Source: Eucommia ulmoides
Lineage: Eukaryota > Streptophyta > Magnoliopsida > Garryales > Eucommiaceae
Direction: 5' to 3'
DNA length: 64,000 bases
Assembly (NCBI GenBank): GCA_016647705.1
Contig: CM028327.1
Coordinates: 43,402,017-43,466,016 of the forward strand
A program made the translations under genes and the position numbers. The notes under the pieces were generated by a model. That model ran no database searches. It was not told where the DNA came from and worked only from the letters and a program-made list of their open reading frames with translations. Of this stretch, positions 34,902 through 47,600 are shown piece after piece. Position 1 is the first letter of the stretch. The number at the start of each line of letters is the position of its first letter.

Positions 34902-36674
34902 CTAAACAAGGCCTAAAAGTCTTCCATCGTCTCACGACTTAGGGGAATGTCTATTCAATAGTTCAATATCACAAATTAGATAACCAAATCTTCATTCTTA
35001 ATTGTCTTCTTAGAGCATCTCCAACATAAATAGTAAAAAAAAAGTATTAAAATTGTAATATGCTACCATATATGTAGCACTTTGACAAGTATATTTTGTT
35101 AATGAACATTTATTATGCTTATTTTATTGAGATTTTTGATTAACAGTTCGCAAAATCAAAATTTTAGTCCACGCTCTACAGTAATTGTTTTCCTGAAGTC
35201 TAAAATTACTGTCAAAAGTTTAAAAGTCACTGTATGCCATAAAAGTTACTGTAATTTTTTAGAAAAAAATAATTTTCTTCGAAATCCAAATGTTGAAAGG
35301 ATTTGGGGTGGAATTTCATTTGGGTAAGGGATTTTATTTGTTCAAAAGATTTCGCAAACGTTTTTTGGTAAGTTCTTTGTTTGGGTACTATTAGGAAGGA
35401 ATTATAAAATTTATTCATTCGTAAAATAGGAGAATAAAGAGAGATTTGTAAATCCCTTCAAAACAAATGTTATTTCTAAATCTTTTTATTCCTCGTCCAT
35501 TTCATTTCAATCCCAATTTTTATTTTGTAATTATATGAATTTTAAAATTCTTTTTTCTTTCTATATGTCATTTAATCAAATTATATTTCTAACGTATGTA
35601 TAAAAATCATATTATTAAAATAATGATGTATAATTGAAGTTATAGTTTAAAAATTATATTACTAGGATAGGTATAAAAATTGGATTATTAAAATAGGTGT
35701 AAAAATTATATTACTAAGTTACTAAATAAAAAAAAAAAAAAGAGTTATTATTTAGTCCTCAAAGGATATAGAAATCAAAAAATATAATTTAATATTTTTT
35801 ATTATTAAAAGTTAATTGATTTCAAAATTCTATGTACAAATACTTGTTTGTCCAAATAGGGAAAATATAAAATTACACAATTAAATCATTCATTTAAAAC
35901 ATTTACTCAAATAAGGAATTTGTAAATGATGAGATTTCAAAATTTAGAATTTTGAAATCACATCATTTATTAATTCCATGGATTAATTTATCAAATTGCT
36001 TGCCCAAATGCAACCTCATTTTTTTTTTTTGGGTTAGTTAATTAAGGGTTTAGACTAATTTGAGGGAAATTTATTGATGAGTTTGGATTATGGATGTTTT
36101 GTGGAGAAGAGGAGGGTGGATTTCCGTCCAAAAAATTCACTTTCACTCTGACAAAATGGTATGATTTAATTGTATTTTATACCCGTTTTAAATTTTATAT
36201 ATATGTACTTTATTAAACTTTTTATTTTATTTTATTTATTTATCATTTGCAATTTTTTTACACTTATAAATTTAAAACTCGATATAGTGTCTTTAGATAC
36301 AAGGAATCCTTGGTCATTACATATCCCAAAAACAATGATCTAGGAACAATGATCTAATTTGTGAGCGTGAAATATATTAAATTTATATATTTGAATTTTT
36401 TAATTATTCAATTATTCATTTCTAATTCTAATATGATGAACATTAATTTTTTATAATCTATAAATCATAGCCAATTTTTCACCGTTAGATTAAATCCAAT
36501 GGCTAAGATCATAGAATTATCGACAAATAAACAACAGTTGATTTAAATCTAGCGGTTGAAATCAAACAACATTTCAAATCGTTATAAGTTTATATCATAT
36601 AATATCTCTAATAAACTAACAACTTATATATCCCAAAATATACACACAAATCTATATCATAAATTAGGACATTA

Positions 36675-37667
36675 GGGGCCCATTTGGTAACCATTTTGTG
36701 TCCATCCCATGCAGCAGAATGGGAATAAAATGGGATGAGATGATAATTTTCTTTCATTTTGAGAATAAAATTGCGTTTGGTAGCGGTAATTTTTTTTTTG
36801 ATCTGGGAACAGAATCGCGTTTGGTAATGATTTTACCCAAGAAATCAAGAATAAACCCTAAACCACAATCAATAAATCATCAAACAATCAAACACTAAAT
36901 CACAATCGAAATCGAAATCCTAAACCCCAATCGAAATTGAAATCGATTACAGTTCAAAATCGAAATCGAGGTTTCGAAATCAAAATCAAAACCTTATTTC
37001 GAAATAAAAATTAAAATCCTATTTTGAGAGAACACAACCACCTCCGAACACCACCAAAACAAACATCAACACAGCTGAAAAACACCACCAAAATGAACAA
37101 CACCACCACCGAAGCGAACACCACCACCAAAACGAACAACACTGCCGAAGCTGTTAGGAAATCGATTTCATTTTCGAAATGAAATCTATTGTTCGATTTC
37201 AAAATCGAAATTAGGGTTTTTGATTTCGATGCTAAGCAGACGACGAAGATGATGACAAACGAAGACAATAGAGGATGGAGAAGAAGCAAATGACGACGAC
37301 GATGGCTTGAGGACGACGATGAACAATCACTGAGCAGAAGGAAGAAGCTCGTTAAAGAAGAAGAAAAAATAAAAAATAAAAAAAGAGAAATAAAAGTAGT
37401 TGCCAAAGTTTGAAGAGGGATCTCAATAACAAATGAAAAAAAATTACCAGCGTGTCCTTTTTAGGGAATGAGAATGGGATGGGAAATTTGAGAATTTTTT
37501 TTTTTTTTGTTTCTCATTTATATACAAAAAAGTGAGATGGATTCTCATTTTGGAATGGAATGGGAATGGAAATATGATTTACCAAACGCTATTCCCAAAC
37601 AGAAATCCCAAAAATTGAGAATGGGGTGAGAATTTTTGGGATGAAAATGGTTACCAAACAGGGCCTA
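36675..37667. mobile_element. non-autonomous TIR element (PIF/Harbinger- or hAT-like)
   Basis: About 990 bp with inverted ends GGGGCCCATTTGGTAACCAT and ATGGTTACCAAACAGGGCC. The empty site is visible in sister units (GGACAATAAAAG near 40680); here it is TTA on the left and TAA on the right, compatible with a 3-bp TWA target of PIF/Harbinger. The interior carries AATCGAAATCGAAATC short repeats (36900-37000) and an open minus-strand frame at 37406-37011 that I judge to be chance. Confidence 0.65.
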
Positions 37668-38368
37668 AAAGTTTTGGAGCGCCAAAATAATTCACACCCC
37701 CACTTCTATGATTATTAAATTAAACTATTTTTTTAACTCTTTAAATTTTACATTTATAATTAATTGATATTTTTTATACACATATAAATTAGACAATTAA
37801 TATAAATGCATCAATCGAGAGGATACCTCTCTTTTATGGATCTAATTCCAAAGAGAAATTTTAGAATTCTTTAATTGGAGTGTGGATTTCAAAATAAGAA
37901 GTTATAAATGAATATCAAATCCATGGTTAAATAAATGATACCAAACAAAAGAAATAGAATCGACTTTTCTCATTCTAATTCAGTGGTCCAATTCCATGAC
38001 ACCAAACAAACCCTTTGGAATTTAGTCCATGAAAAAAAAAGAAAAAGAAAAGAATAATCTCGATTGGTTCATCGTCTTCAACTATGTTTCAGATCACTCT
38101 CACTCTCTCTCAAGCTTCGGCCAAAACGATGAAAAGCTCTCTCTCTAAAACTTGGCAATAAAAGAGAAAGGGAGAAAGAAAGAAAAAAAGGATAAAAAAG
38201 AAAAAGAAAAAAAAAATAGAGTGAATAAGAAGAAAAAATTAAAAAAGAAAAGAAATGGGGGAAATCACAGAATATACGACTTGAATTTGGAAACCACTAC
38301 CAAATAATAAAATTGTAATGTTAGATTTCATAAACTCAAAAACATGATTTTTAGTAAAATACTAACTT

Positions 38369-38737
38369 ATAAGGCCCCTTTTGGTTACTGTTTCCATTCC
38401 ATTGATTTTTATTTCGCTTTTAAAATTTTGCGATTAATGTACAAAAATGCGTTATTAACATATTTATGTTCTCATACATTTGGGAGTATTTTTTGAATTC
38501 CTTAAGAATCTAAGAAACAAAAACAAAAAATGTTGCTTCCTATTCAATCCCACAAAACTATTTCCACCACCACTATTTATTTATTTATTTTGCAACCAAA
38601 CATGTTTTTTTTTTTTTTTTTTTTTTTGTTCTCATAAATTGCCAAACTTGTTTCTATTCCCTGAATACTCCAGAACGAAAACAAATTCCAATTTCAGTTT
38701 ATTAGAAGTAGAAAAAACACTAACCAAACGCCACCTC
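38369..38737. mobile_element. hAT-like MITE, copy 3
   Basis: Same element as 2164, flanked by CTAACTT (38362) and GTAACTT (38739). It lies in the gene-less unit. Confidence 0.6.
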
Positions 38738-38765
38738 CGTAACTTGTTCATACATAGTAATAGAA

Positions 38766-40194
38766 TCTTTCCTACTTGATCAATATCACTATTGCCCTGA
38801 AAAATAATTGACGAATCAACAAACTATAGAATAGAAAGAAGTATACATAACAACAAATGTAAAACAATAGAGCAAGGTAAATAGGCGGTGCTAATGCATG
38901 CAAGCTATAAAAGCAGTTCTTTGAGTATTAAACATATCAAGCAACTCCAGTACAGGATTAAGGGATTTTATTAAACTTTTCAAGATAATCATACCAAAGC
39001 CCAAACTCAGTAGCCTTAAATTCCCATCTAGAACTAAAGATGGACCATATTAGGTCAACAATACACTTCAAATTCAACCATCAGTCCAACATATAGCATG
39101 AAAATATTTAAGCACTGAAAGCCACTAGGAAATATTCATGTTTAGCTGGATGATTATGATTTTTTTAACTTACAACAGAAAAAGAAATTTGGGAATAATA
39201 TATTCGAGAAAAATAAAATCAAATACTTTGATCTTGAATCTCATAAATTTGAATTAACAAAGACGAATTAGGAGTTTACATAGATTTGAATTAATCAAAG
39301 ACAAATCAATTGTTAAAATTAATTTTCTAAGAAACGAAACAATTCCATATCACGAGCAACAAAATCAAACCAAATAAGCTAAAACAAGGGAGAATAAACA
39401 TACTTGAGGACCATGGCGGCGAATTGAGCCAGGTGTAGTGCAGCGGACACGAGCGACGCTAAAGTAGAGAAGGAATGCAAGACGGGTAGAGATCTTGGAC
39501 TGCGCTTGAAAGAGAACTAGAGATGGAGCACTCCACCAGAGATGCAAGACAGGAGATGGTCTAGGGCATGAATAACAACATGCGCTCAAAGTGAATTTCC
39601 CCCCAAAAAAGCCAACGCAGCTAAACCTGAGTGCGCAATTAGACGAATGGGTAGAGATTCTAGGGTTCGGAAGCTTCGCCATGGTAAATAGAAGATGAGG
39701 GTGACTTCATAAGGGACGAATGGCGAAATGGAGGTGTCGTCTCTTGGTGATTGAGCAACGTGAAGGAAATCAACCTTAGAGGTATAGGCGCGGGAAGATG
39801 AATTAGGCGTGAAAATTGGGCTTGAATTGTGTATGCATATTATCATACTAACATTTTGATAATTATAATATTATACTAATATTTTGATAATTAGTGAGGA
39901 ATTATTTGGTTGTTAAATATTTTAAATTTTTTAGTGACAAAAAATAATTGTTGCTAATATTTTTTTTGTTGTTAAAATAAAATAAAATAGCAGTAAAATA
40001 TTTGTGACTAATTTAGTGACGAATTTCATATTTTGTCACTAAAACTAATTTTCAGAGAGGAATGTTTTGTGTCATGGCCAATTATCATTGAGTTTTAATG
40101 TGAAAATCAAATGTGCTTACCAATACTATCCTTCAGCGACGAATTTTATTTTTGTTGCTAAAGTTCGTCGCTAATACTATTTTTTCTTGTACTG
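38766..40194. mobile_element. CACTA-like terminal remnant
   Basis: The right end reads TTTTTTCTTGTACTG (one base off TAGTG) after a subterminal array of GTGACGAATTT / TTCGTCGCTAA motifs (39930-40180), as in CACTA1. No left terminus is visible, so it is truncated. Minus-strand frames at 39365-39846 show no domain I recognise. Confidence 0.5.
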
Positions 40195-41100
40195 TTTGGA
40201 ACTCGATATAGTGCCTTCAAATACGAGAATTCCCTGGTCAGTGCATATCCCTAAAATAATTATCTAGGTTCAATATAGTTCCTTCAGATACGAGCAATCC
40301 TTGGTCAGTACATATCCCAAAAACAATGATCTAGGAACAATGATCTAATTTGTGAGTGTGAAATATATTAAATTTATGTATTGTATTGAAATTCTATTGC
40401 ATTTTCAATTTTATTATTTGAATTTTTTAATTATTCAATTATTCATTTCTAATTTAATATGATAAACATTAATTTTTGATATTCTATAAATCATAACACA
40501 TATTTTACTGTTAGATAAGATCATAGGACTATTGACAAATAAACAACAATTGATTTACATCTAACGGTTGAAATTAAACAACATTTCAAATTGTTATAAG
40601 CTTATATCATATAACATCTCTAATAAATTAACAACTTATCTCAAAATATATCACACAAATACATATAATAAATTAGGACAATAAAAGTTTTGGAGAAGCA
40701 AAATGATTCAAACTCCCACTTCTGTGATTATTAAATTAAATTAATTTTTTAGCCTTTCAACTTTTACATTTATAATTAATTAATCATTTTCATACACATA
40801 AAATAGATATTTAATATAAATGCATCAATCCAGAGGATTCCTCTCTTTTATGGATCGAATTTGAAAGAGAAGTTTTAAAATTCTTTTATTGGGTTGTGGA
40901 TTTCAAAATAAGGAATTAGAAATGAATATTAAACCCATGGTTAAATAAATGATACCAAACAAAATAATTAGAATCTAGTTTTCTCATACCAATTCCATGA
41001 CACCAAACAGACCCTTTGGAATTCAATCCATGAAAAAAAAAAAAAAAATCATCTCGACTGGTTCATCGTCTTCAGCTTTGTTTAAGATCTCTCTCCCTCT
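40195..41100. repeat. partial SPH-unit flank
   Basis: Second copy of the 36270-38110 segment, starting GGAACTCGATATAGTGCC. It lacks the 36675 TIR element. It ends at the truncated copia LTR. Confidence 0.7.
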
Positions 41101-41305
41101 ATCTATCAATAAAACAATTCAATTATCTTCTTCTACATGATATCAGAGCTTTCAATCCAAAAACCCTAGCCACCTAGAGAGAGAGAAAGTTTGTAGCCAT
41201 TGCCGGCCTTCATAGCCTCCGGCTACGAACTCTGACAGCGGCTGCCATTAGAAAAAAAAAAAGTTCTCCTACCTATTTCTCAATGTTTTATTTCTAAATG
41301 CCATT

Positions 41306-41551
41306 TTACTCTAATTCTACTAGTTTCTTTTTTGAATCTCCTTCCTCGACCTCAATATCAAGCCTTTTTCGCTGGATATTTTCTTCGGTAGTGAAATAGT
41401 CATCTTCCTCCTGTTTTCCGACCCCTAGCTTTGCATCTCTTATCCCGGATTTGATTGGTTCAACGATTCCTTGTTCATCCTTCTCTTTTCCAACCCATCT
41501 TCTGGAGAACCCAATGTTCGATGATGTCAATTGTGTTTCAAGTGATCGCAA
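41306..41551 (-). pseudogene. possible captured host gene fragment, antisense
   Basis: 81 codons on the minus strand with ordinary soluble-protein composition: charged, with stretches such as FSRRWVGKEKDEQG, DDYFTTEENIQRKRLD and EVEEGDSKKKLVELE. It is unlike any retrotransposon domain. It lies inside the non-autonomous copia element, opposite to the element strand, so it would be a captured exon. I do not recognise the parent gene. A chance open frame is possible. Confidence 0.4.
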
Positions 41552-41762
41552 CCTCTCTTTCTTCCCGCTTTCTCATTCTCTCTCCTCTTTTTATCTCCTG
41601 CTGTGATGAAATAGCAAACGTCACCCACCAACCTCTCTCTTATCCCTTCTTCATCTACTTATCCACTCACCAACCACTTATTATACATAAACAAATGCCA
41701 CTGTAGTAAGAGAAATCTCAAGCTTCGACTCCTCTCTCTCTCTCTCCCTCTCCCCCCCACTA

Positions 41763-42071
41763 ATGGCGTGCACGACTACTTCGGATGCTATTGCTCTTCT
41801 CTCCGCACCAGCCCCTAGGGCTTTTATTTCCCTCAAATCCATGGTTTCCAAGCCCCTCTCCCAAACCCTTTCACCGTTTTCCTACACTCGAACCTCACTC
41901 AAAACCCCAACTGCCAAACCCCCAGCAAATTTGTTACAGAAAAAAAACAAAAATCCCTCTATTTTCTGTAAAATCCATGGCGGTTCTTCTTCACCTTCTT
42001 CACCATCTACCCATTTTCACGAAATTTGGATTTTTTGGAGACCCATATCTCTCTCTCTAATCTCTCTGTAG
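41763..42071 (+). pseudogene. captured 5' gene fragment resembling a plastid transit peptide
   Basis: 102 codons starting at the ATG in CACTAATGGCG, after a CT-rich leader (41725-41760) typical of a plant 5' UTR. The first about 75 residues are Ser/Thr/Pro/Lys-rich, almost free of acidic residues, and begin MACTTTSDAIALL with SLKSMVSKP and RTSLKTPTAKPP. This is the profile of a chloroplast transit peptide, ending near SIFCKIHGGSSS. After about residue 80 the sequence (FHEIWIFWRPISLSLISL) looks like intron or other non-coding sequence. It lies in sense orientation within the copia element. The parent gene is unknown to me. It is probably a transduplicated first exon and not a working gene. Confidence 0.55.
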
Positions 42072-42472
42072 AACCACCAACCTCAGCTTCTTGCTATTGG
42101 ATGAACTCCCCCTGGGTAACTCTGGTCAAAATCTTTGCACACTGACGTGCCCCAACCCACATGGAACAATCTATAGATTTTTCCTCTTTAAATTCTCATG
42201 CACGCACACACGATATATCTATCAGTATTTCTGAGATCTGTTCAGTATTTGTGGCCCATCTCTCTCCCTCTCTTCTAAATAAAAAATCTATCTCCCTATA
42301 GATTTCTACTATAGCGATTTCCGCTATATCGCAGATAAACCCCGCCAACTATAGCACGTTTCCTACACACAAAGATGCAGCAGTTGAGGGGCTTCTGCGG
42401 GTTCGTGCCTGCGGCTAGACATTTGTTTGGAGAGACAACGCCTGTTACGCGCTACAACACACCACCGATCGC

Positions 42473-42540
42473 TACAATGAGCCCCTAGATGTTCCAAGAA
42501 AACAATACAATGAGCCCCTAGATGTTCCAAGAAAGCACTC
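42473..42540. repeat. 33-bp tandem duplication
   Basis: TACAATGAGCCCCTAGATGT occurs at 42473 and again 33 bp later, each with a following TCCAAGAAA, inside the copia element. Confidence 0.85.
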
Positions 42541-42657
42541 CAACGAGCCTCCCAACAACCAGATGCTGACAACACCAAGCCTCTAGCCCGATCTCACTTT
42601 CTTTTACTCAAGAACAAGATTGGACTCTCCTATTGGAGTTCCATCTTGTGGGGGGCA

Positions 42658-42876
42658 TGTTAGAGTATACCCCAAATCACCGAGTTCACTCATTGAGTTC
42701 ACCCACTGAACCGAGTTCACCTACTACCGAGTTCCATAATAGCATTTCCTTATTTAGTTAGTATTTAAGTTGTTTCTTTATTGTATGTTTTATTTTCTTT
42801 TATTGTTATTGGTCTCCTGTAGAAATAGGGATATTTTGATATTAATAAAACACAAGTCATTCTCTTATTCTCTACA
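42658..42876 (+). repeat. copia 3' LTR
   Basis: 219 bp with TG...CA ends, directly after the polypurine tract. The 3' end (AATAAAACACAAGTCATTCT) resembles the truncated 5' LTR tail at 41104-41137. Confidence 0.8.
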
Positions 42877-42928
42877 ATATGTTAGATTTCCTAAGGTCAA
42901 AAACACGATTTTAGTAAAATAGTAACTT

Positions 42929-43345
42929 ATAAGGCCCCTTTTGGTTACTATCTCGTTCCATTACTTTTATTTCACTTTCAAAATAATGTACAAAAATGCG
43001 TTCGGTAATATGTTTCTGTTCTCAAAATTTTGAGGGTATTTCCTGAATTTCTTAAGAATTTGAAAAATAAAAAATAAAAAATGCTGCTACCTATTCAATC
43101 CCATGAAACTATATCCACCACCACCCATTGGCCACCACCATCCCGCCGAAAAACACAACTCGCCACGTGCTGCACATTAAAGGAGGAATTTTTTTTTGCC
43201 ATCAAACGTGTTTTTTTATTTCTATTCTCATAAATTACACAACTTGTTTCCATTCCCAGAGTACTCCGTAATGGAAACAAATTCTGATCTCAATTTATTA
43301 GAAGCAGAAACAAAAAAGCAAAGAAACTAACCAAACGCCACCTCA
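42929..43345. mobile_element. hAT-like MITE, copy 4
   Basis: 417 bp flanked by perfect AGTAACTT at 42921-42928 and 43346-43353, with ends ATAAGGCCCCTTTTGG and CCAAACGCCACCTC. This is the best preserved pair of flanks in the family. Confidence 0.7.
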
Positions 43346-43665
43346 GTAACTTGTTCATACAAAGTAATTGAATAAAAACAAAAAACTGTTTTCAAATTGG
43401 GTAAACTATTTTCAAATTGGGTCTCATACCCTTATTAATTTTCCTTTATTAGAGATTAATGATTTTGTTGAATGTATTAAAGATTCAAATAGTTTATAGA
43501 ATGTTTATTAAGCTTTTCTATGTAAAGCAATCTATATTACATTTAAATCAATTCAACGATACAATGATATTCATCAATAACCTATTATCCAAATGCATGA
43601 TTTTAGTAATAATAGAATGTCCATGTATAGTAGTAATTGATTGACATGTAAAACTATGGTTTTAA

Positions 43666-44169
43666 GGGTTGACACTTTGTACCCATGAAGTTTGGCCAAA
43701 ATTACATTTTGATGCCTATAGTTTCAATCTGAACACATAATACCTTAAAGTTTCTTAACCATCCCACTACAGTCCAAGTCATTATCCCCATTACAATTTT
43801 GAAAAAAAAATACTCATCGAATGCACATGCGATAGGATTTAAAGGGTGTTATGGGCATTTCTTGCCTCCTCATTTCCCCCTTCCCAGTCTCCTTCCAACT
43901 CAAATTAATGTTAAAAAATCTGAAATACAGATATATCATAGGTTTTTGAAAGGGATAAGTAAGAGGATGTAAATGCCCTAAATAACCTTCAAGATATAGT
44001 TCGGTGCACAACAGGTGATGGTTTGCTATCCAAAACTATAATGAAGCTACTTATTTTGGACTGAAGTAGAATCATTATGAAACTTTTGGAAGTCACGTGT
44101 TCATATTGAAACTACTAGGACCAAAGTAAAATAATATTCAATTTTTGGGGTTGCAAAGTGGGCGACCCC
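43666..44169. mobile_element. long-TIR element upstream of SPH-B
   Basis: Orthologous to 3111-3611 (GGGTTGACACTTTGTACCC at the left, GGTTGCAAAGTGGGCGACCCC at the right). It ends 45 bp before the TATA box. Confidence 0.7.
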
Positions 44170-44214
44170 GTTTTCAAATTGTGAAACCAAACACATCTTA
44201 TTGATTTTCTCATT

Positions 44215-44222
44215 TATAAATA
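44215..44222 (+). promoter_or_regulatory. TATA box of SPH-B
   Basis: TATAAATA, 61 bp upstream of the ATG at 44276. Confidence 0.6.
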
Positions 44223-44275
44223 GGCATATTTCACTATGGCTTATTAGGGAGGGATTGTATTAAGTTATTAATATG

Positions 44276-44695
44276 ATGAATTCAATCTTCAAATACTCGT
44301 GTTTCTTCCTGATCTTGTTTATTTCTGTTTCAAGTGGATTAGCACAGCCAAAACCAGACTCATCGATCCAAAAATTCGAGGTTTTTATCATAAATCATTT
44401 CAAAAACAATGCAAATCCACTATTTGTGAGTTGCAAATCCAGAAACAACAATCTTGGTGACCATGTTCTCTACAATGGAAATGTATTTAGTTTTCATTTT
44501 AGGGAGAATTTTTGGGAGACTACTTTGTTCTCTTGCAACATGAAACACGAGACAAACCAGAAAGATATCGTAGTTTTTGATCGTAATGTCGATTCTCATT
44601 GCGATCAGACAGGTACGTGTTATTGGGCAGTGACAGATGCCGGTATCTTTTTTAGTGATGATAACCAAAACTATGCCTTATGGTATACATGGTAA
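44276..44695 (+). CDS. S-protein homologue (self-incompatibility S1 family), SPH-B
   Basis: An intact single-exon gene. Two ATGs are adjacent (44273 and 44276). The second gives MNSIFKYS like the other copies and 139 residues; the first adds one Met. A signal peptide covers about residues 1-23 (ends near SSGLAQ). The mature protein has VFIINHF, cysteines at 53, 87, 109 and 115, LGDHVLYNGN, FSCNM, HCDQTGTCYWAV and a final WYTW. The product should be a secreted, disulphide-bonded small protein of unknown role. It is the least damaged member of the three consecutive units and lies in sense with them. The TATA box and the upstream TIR element are shared with SPH-A, -C and -D. Confidence 0.92.
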   Translation: MNSIFKYSCFFLILFISVSSGLAQPKPDSSIQKFEVFIINHFKNNANPLFVSCKSRNNNLGDHVLYNGNVFSFHFRENFWETTLFSCNMKHETNQKDIVVFDRNVDSHCDQTGTCYWAVTDAGIFFSDDNQNYALWYTW

Positions 44696-47600
44696 GAATT
44701 ATGTTCTGTTGAGATTGAGAAAACTCAGATGTAATAAACATGAATTTGGTATTTGAGGTGGAGTTTGGCTACTATTTTTGGTTTTTTGTTTTTGTTCTAA
44801 AAAATGGGATGAGAAATAAATTTTGTTGAAATTGAGAAAACTCATATGTAATAAAGATGTATTTGGTATTTGAGGTGAAGTTTGGTCTCAATAATTGTGG
44901 GAACAAAATTTTGTTTGGTAAGGACTATTGTTTTTACGAGGACATAATCGAGAAACACATTTAGTTACAACATTGGTTCTCTCTCTCTTTTTTTTTTTTT
45001 AAAAAAAAAAACATTTTACATTAAATATAAAGGATGAATTTAGATATTTCTTTTAGGCAACCAATTTTTGCAATTATAGAAAAATTTACACATACCTATA
45101 AGATTATTTTCGACTAAATAAAGTAATTATAGCAAATTATTTTTTGAGTTTTTTGTGGCCTTTGTTGCTGAATAAACGAAGAAAAAAAAAGTGTCCTCGT
45201 ATTTGAAACTTACAAAGTTTGAAAGGGAAATTTCATCAAAAATTTCAAAATACCGATTTTTTTTTTTATTTAGTTTTTGTGAAAATAAGTTGAGAACATT
45301 ATTTTGCTTGAAGGAATGAATCAACTTTTTTTCGTTTTTCAAAATTTCAAGAATTTTGGAATAAATCTCAAAATTTTGGGAATATTTTGAAACAAAAACA
45401 TATTAAATGAACATGTTACTTCTTTTTGTTTTTCGTTTTTTTTTTTTAATTTCAAATTTTTGAAACGAGAATGAGGATTTGGGAGGGGAAAAAACACTAA
45501 ACGGGGCCTAAAAGTCTTCCATCGTCTTACAACTTATGGGAATGTTTATTCAACAATCCAATATCACACATTAGATAATCAAATCTTCATTTTTCATCGT
45601 CTACTTAGAGCATATCCAACAGAAATTGGAAAAATAATGTATTAAAATTTTAATATGCTACCTTATATATAACACTTCAACAAGTATATTTTGTTAATGA
45701 ATATTTATTATGCTTATTTTATTGAGATTTTTGATGAATAGTTTGTGAAATTAAAATTTTAGTCCACTCGTTATAATCATTTTTTTCATGAAGTCTAAAA
45801 TTACTGTCAAAAGCCTAAAAGTTATTGTACGCCATAAAAGTTACTGCAATTTTTTAGAAAAAAAAATATTTTTTCCTGAAATCCAAATGTTTAAAGGATT
45901 TGGGGGAGGAATTTCATTTGGGTATGAGATTTGGATGAGAGATTTTATTTGTTCCAAGGATTTCACAAATCCTGTTTAGTAAGTTCTTTGTTTGGGTACT
46001 ATTGGGAGGGAATTATAAGATTTATTCATTTGTAAAATAGGAGAATAAAGAGAGATTTGAAAATCCATTCAAAACAAATATTATTTCTAAATCTTTTCAA
46101 GATGGAATTCATTATTTTTTCAATTCCTCGTCCATTTCACTTCAAACCCAATTTTTATTTTGTAATTACATGAATTTCAAAATTCTCTTTTCTCTCTCTA
46201 TATGTTGTATAGTAAATTTATATTTCTAACCTATGTATAAAAATTATATTATTAAAATAGTGATGTATAATTACAGTTATATTCTTAAAATTATATTTCT
46301 AGGATTGGTATAAAAATGGTATTATTAAAATAGGTAGAAAAATTATATTATTAAGCTACTAAATAAAAAAAGAAAATATGTTATTTAGTCCACAAAAATA
46401 TAGTAATCATAAAATATGTTTTATATTTTTTATTATTAAAATTTAATAGATTTCAAAATTATATGTACAAATACTTGTCTGTCCAAATAGGAAATTATAA
46501 AATTACACAATTAAATCCTTCATTTAAAAAGTTATTCAGACAAAGAATTATTAAATGATATGATTTTAAAATTCAAAATTTTGAAATCCCATCATTTTCT
46601 AATTTCTTGGATTTATCAAATCCCTTATCCAAATACAACCTTAGGATTTTTTTTTTTTTTGACAATTAATTAAGGGTTTAGATTGATTTGAGGGAAATTT
46701 GTGGATGAGTTTGGATTGTGGATGTTTTGTGGAGAGGTGGGGGGCAGGATTTCTGACCAAAAAATTAACTCTCACTCTTACAAGTGGTATAATTTAATTA
46801 TTATTTTTTACCATTTAAGTTTTTATATAGGTACTTTATTAACTTGTTTTTTTAACATTTATAATTTTTTTACACTTATAAATTTGGAACTCGATATAGT
46901 GCCTTAGATACTGGAAAACCCTGGTCATTACATATCCCAAAAAGAATAATCTGGGAACAATGATCTAATTTGTGAATGTGAAATCTATTAAATTTATATA
47001 TTGTATTGAAATGCAATTACATTTTCAGTTTTATTATTAAATATTTTTAATTATTCAATTATTCCTTTCTAATTCTAACATGATAAACATTCATTTTTTT
47101 ATTTTTATTTTTTATATTCTATAAATCATAACACAATTTTCCTCTTAGATTGGAACCAACGGCTAAGATCATAGATATATCGACAAATAAACAATAATTG
47201 ATTTACATCTAGATGTTGAAATCAAACAACATTTTAAATCGTTATAAGTTAATATCATATAATATGTCTAATAAACTAATAACTTATCCCAAAATATATC
47301 ACACAAATCTATCTAATAAATTAGGATAATAAGGCCAAAATAATTCATGCCCCCAATTCTATGAATATTATATTAAATTAATTTTTAAACCCTTTAAATT
47401 TTACATTTATAATTAATTGGTCATTTTTTATACACACATAAATTAGACAATTAATATAAATGCATCAATCAAGAGGATTTCTCTCTTTGATGGATCGAAT
47501 TCCAAAGAGAAGTTTTAGAATTCTTTATTTGGGTTGTGGATTTCAAATTAATGAATTTGAAATGAATATCAAATTCATGGTTAAATAAATGATATCAAAC

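Larger units (their letters stand above)
34902..38765. repeat. SPH repeat-unit flank without a gene
   Basis: Collinear with 45500-48350 and, in part, 53343-55500: AAAGTCTTCCATCGTCTCAC at the left, then the AACTCGATATAGTG landmark (about 36275) and the hAT-like MITE (38369). It breaks off before the part that would contain the SPH gene. Non-coding; the AT-rich 35500-36670 shows no gene. Confidence 0.75.
41104..42876 (+). mobile_element. non-autonomous copia-type element with captured sequence
   Basis: The last about 34 bp of a 5' LTR (AATAAAACAATTCAATTATC, ending TTCTACA) are followed by the primer site TGATATCAGAGC (41138-41149, initiator-Met-tRNA type). At the other end a polypurine tract TTGTGGGGGGCA precedes a complete 219-bp 3' LTR (42658-42876, TGTTAGAGTATACC to TTCTCTACA). 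The 1.5 kb between has no gag or pol. The 5' LTR is mostly deleted, together with about 200 bp of flank, so no target duplication can be scored. Confidence 0.85.

Noticed and set aside
37011-37406. Minus-strand 131-codon hydrophobic frame.
   Set aside because: It lies inside a non-autonomous TIR element, is rich in Ser, Phe, Leu and Val from CAA/GAA repeats, and shows no family motif.
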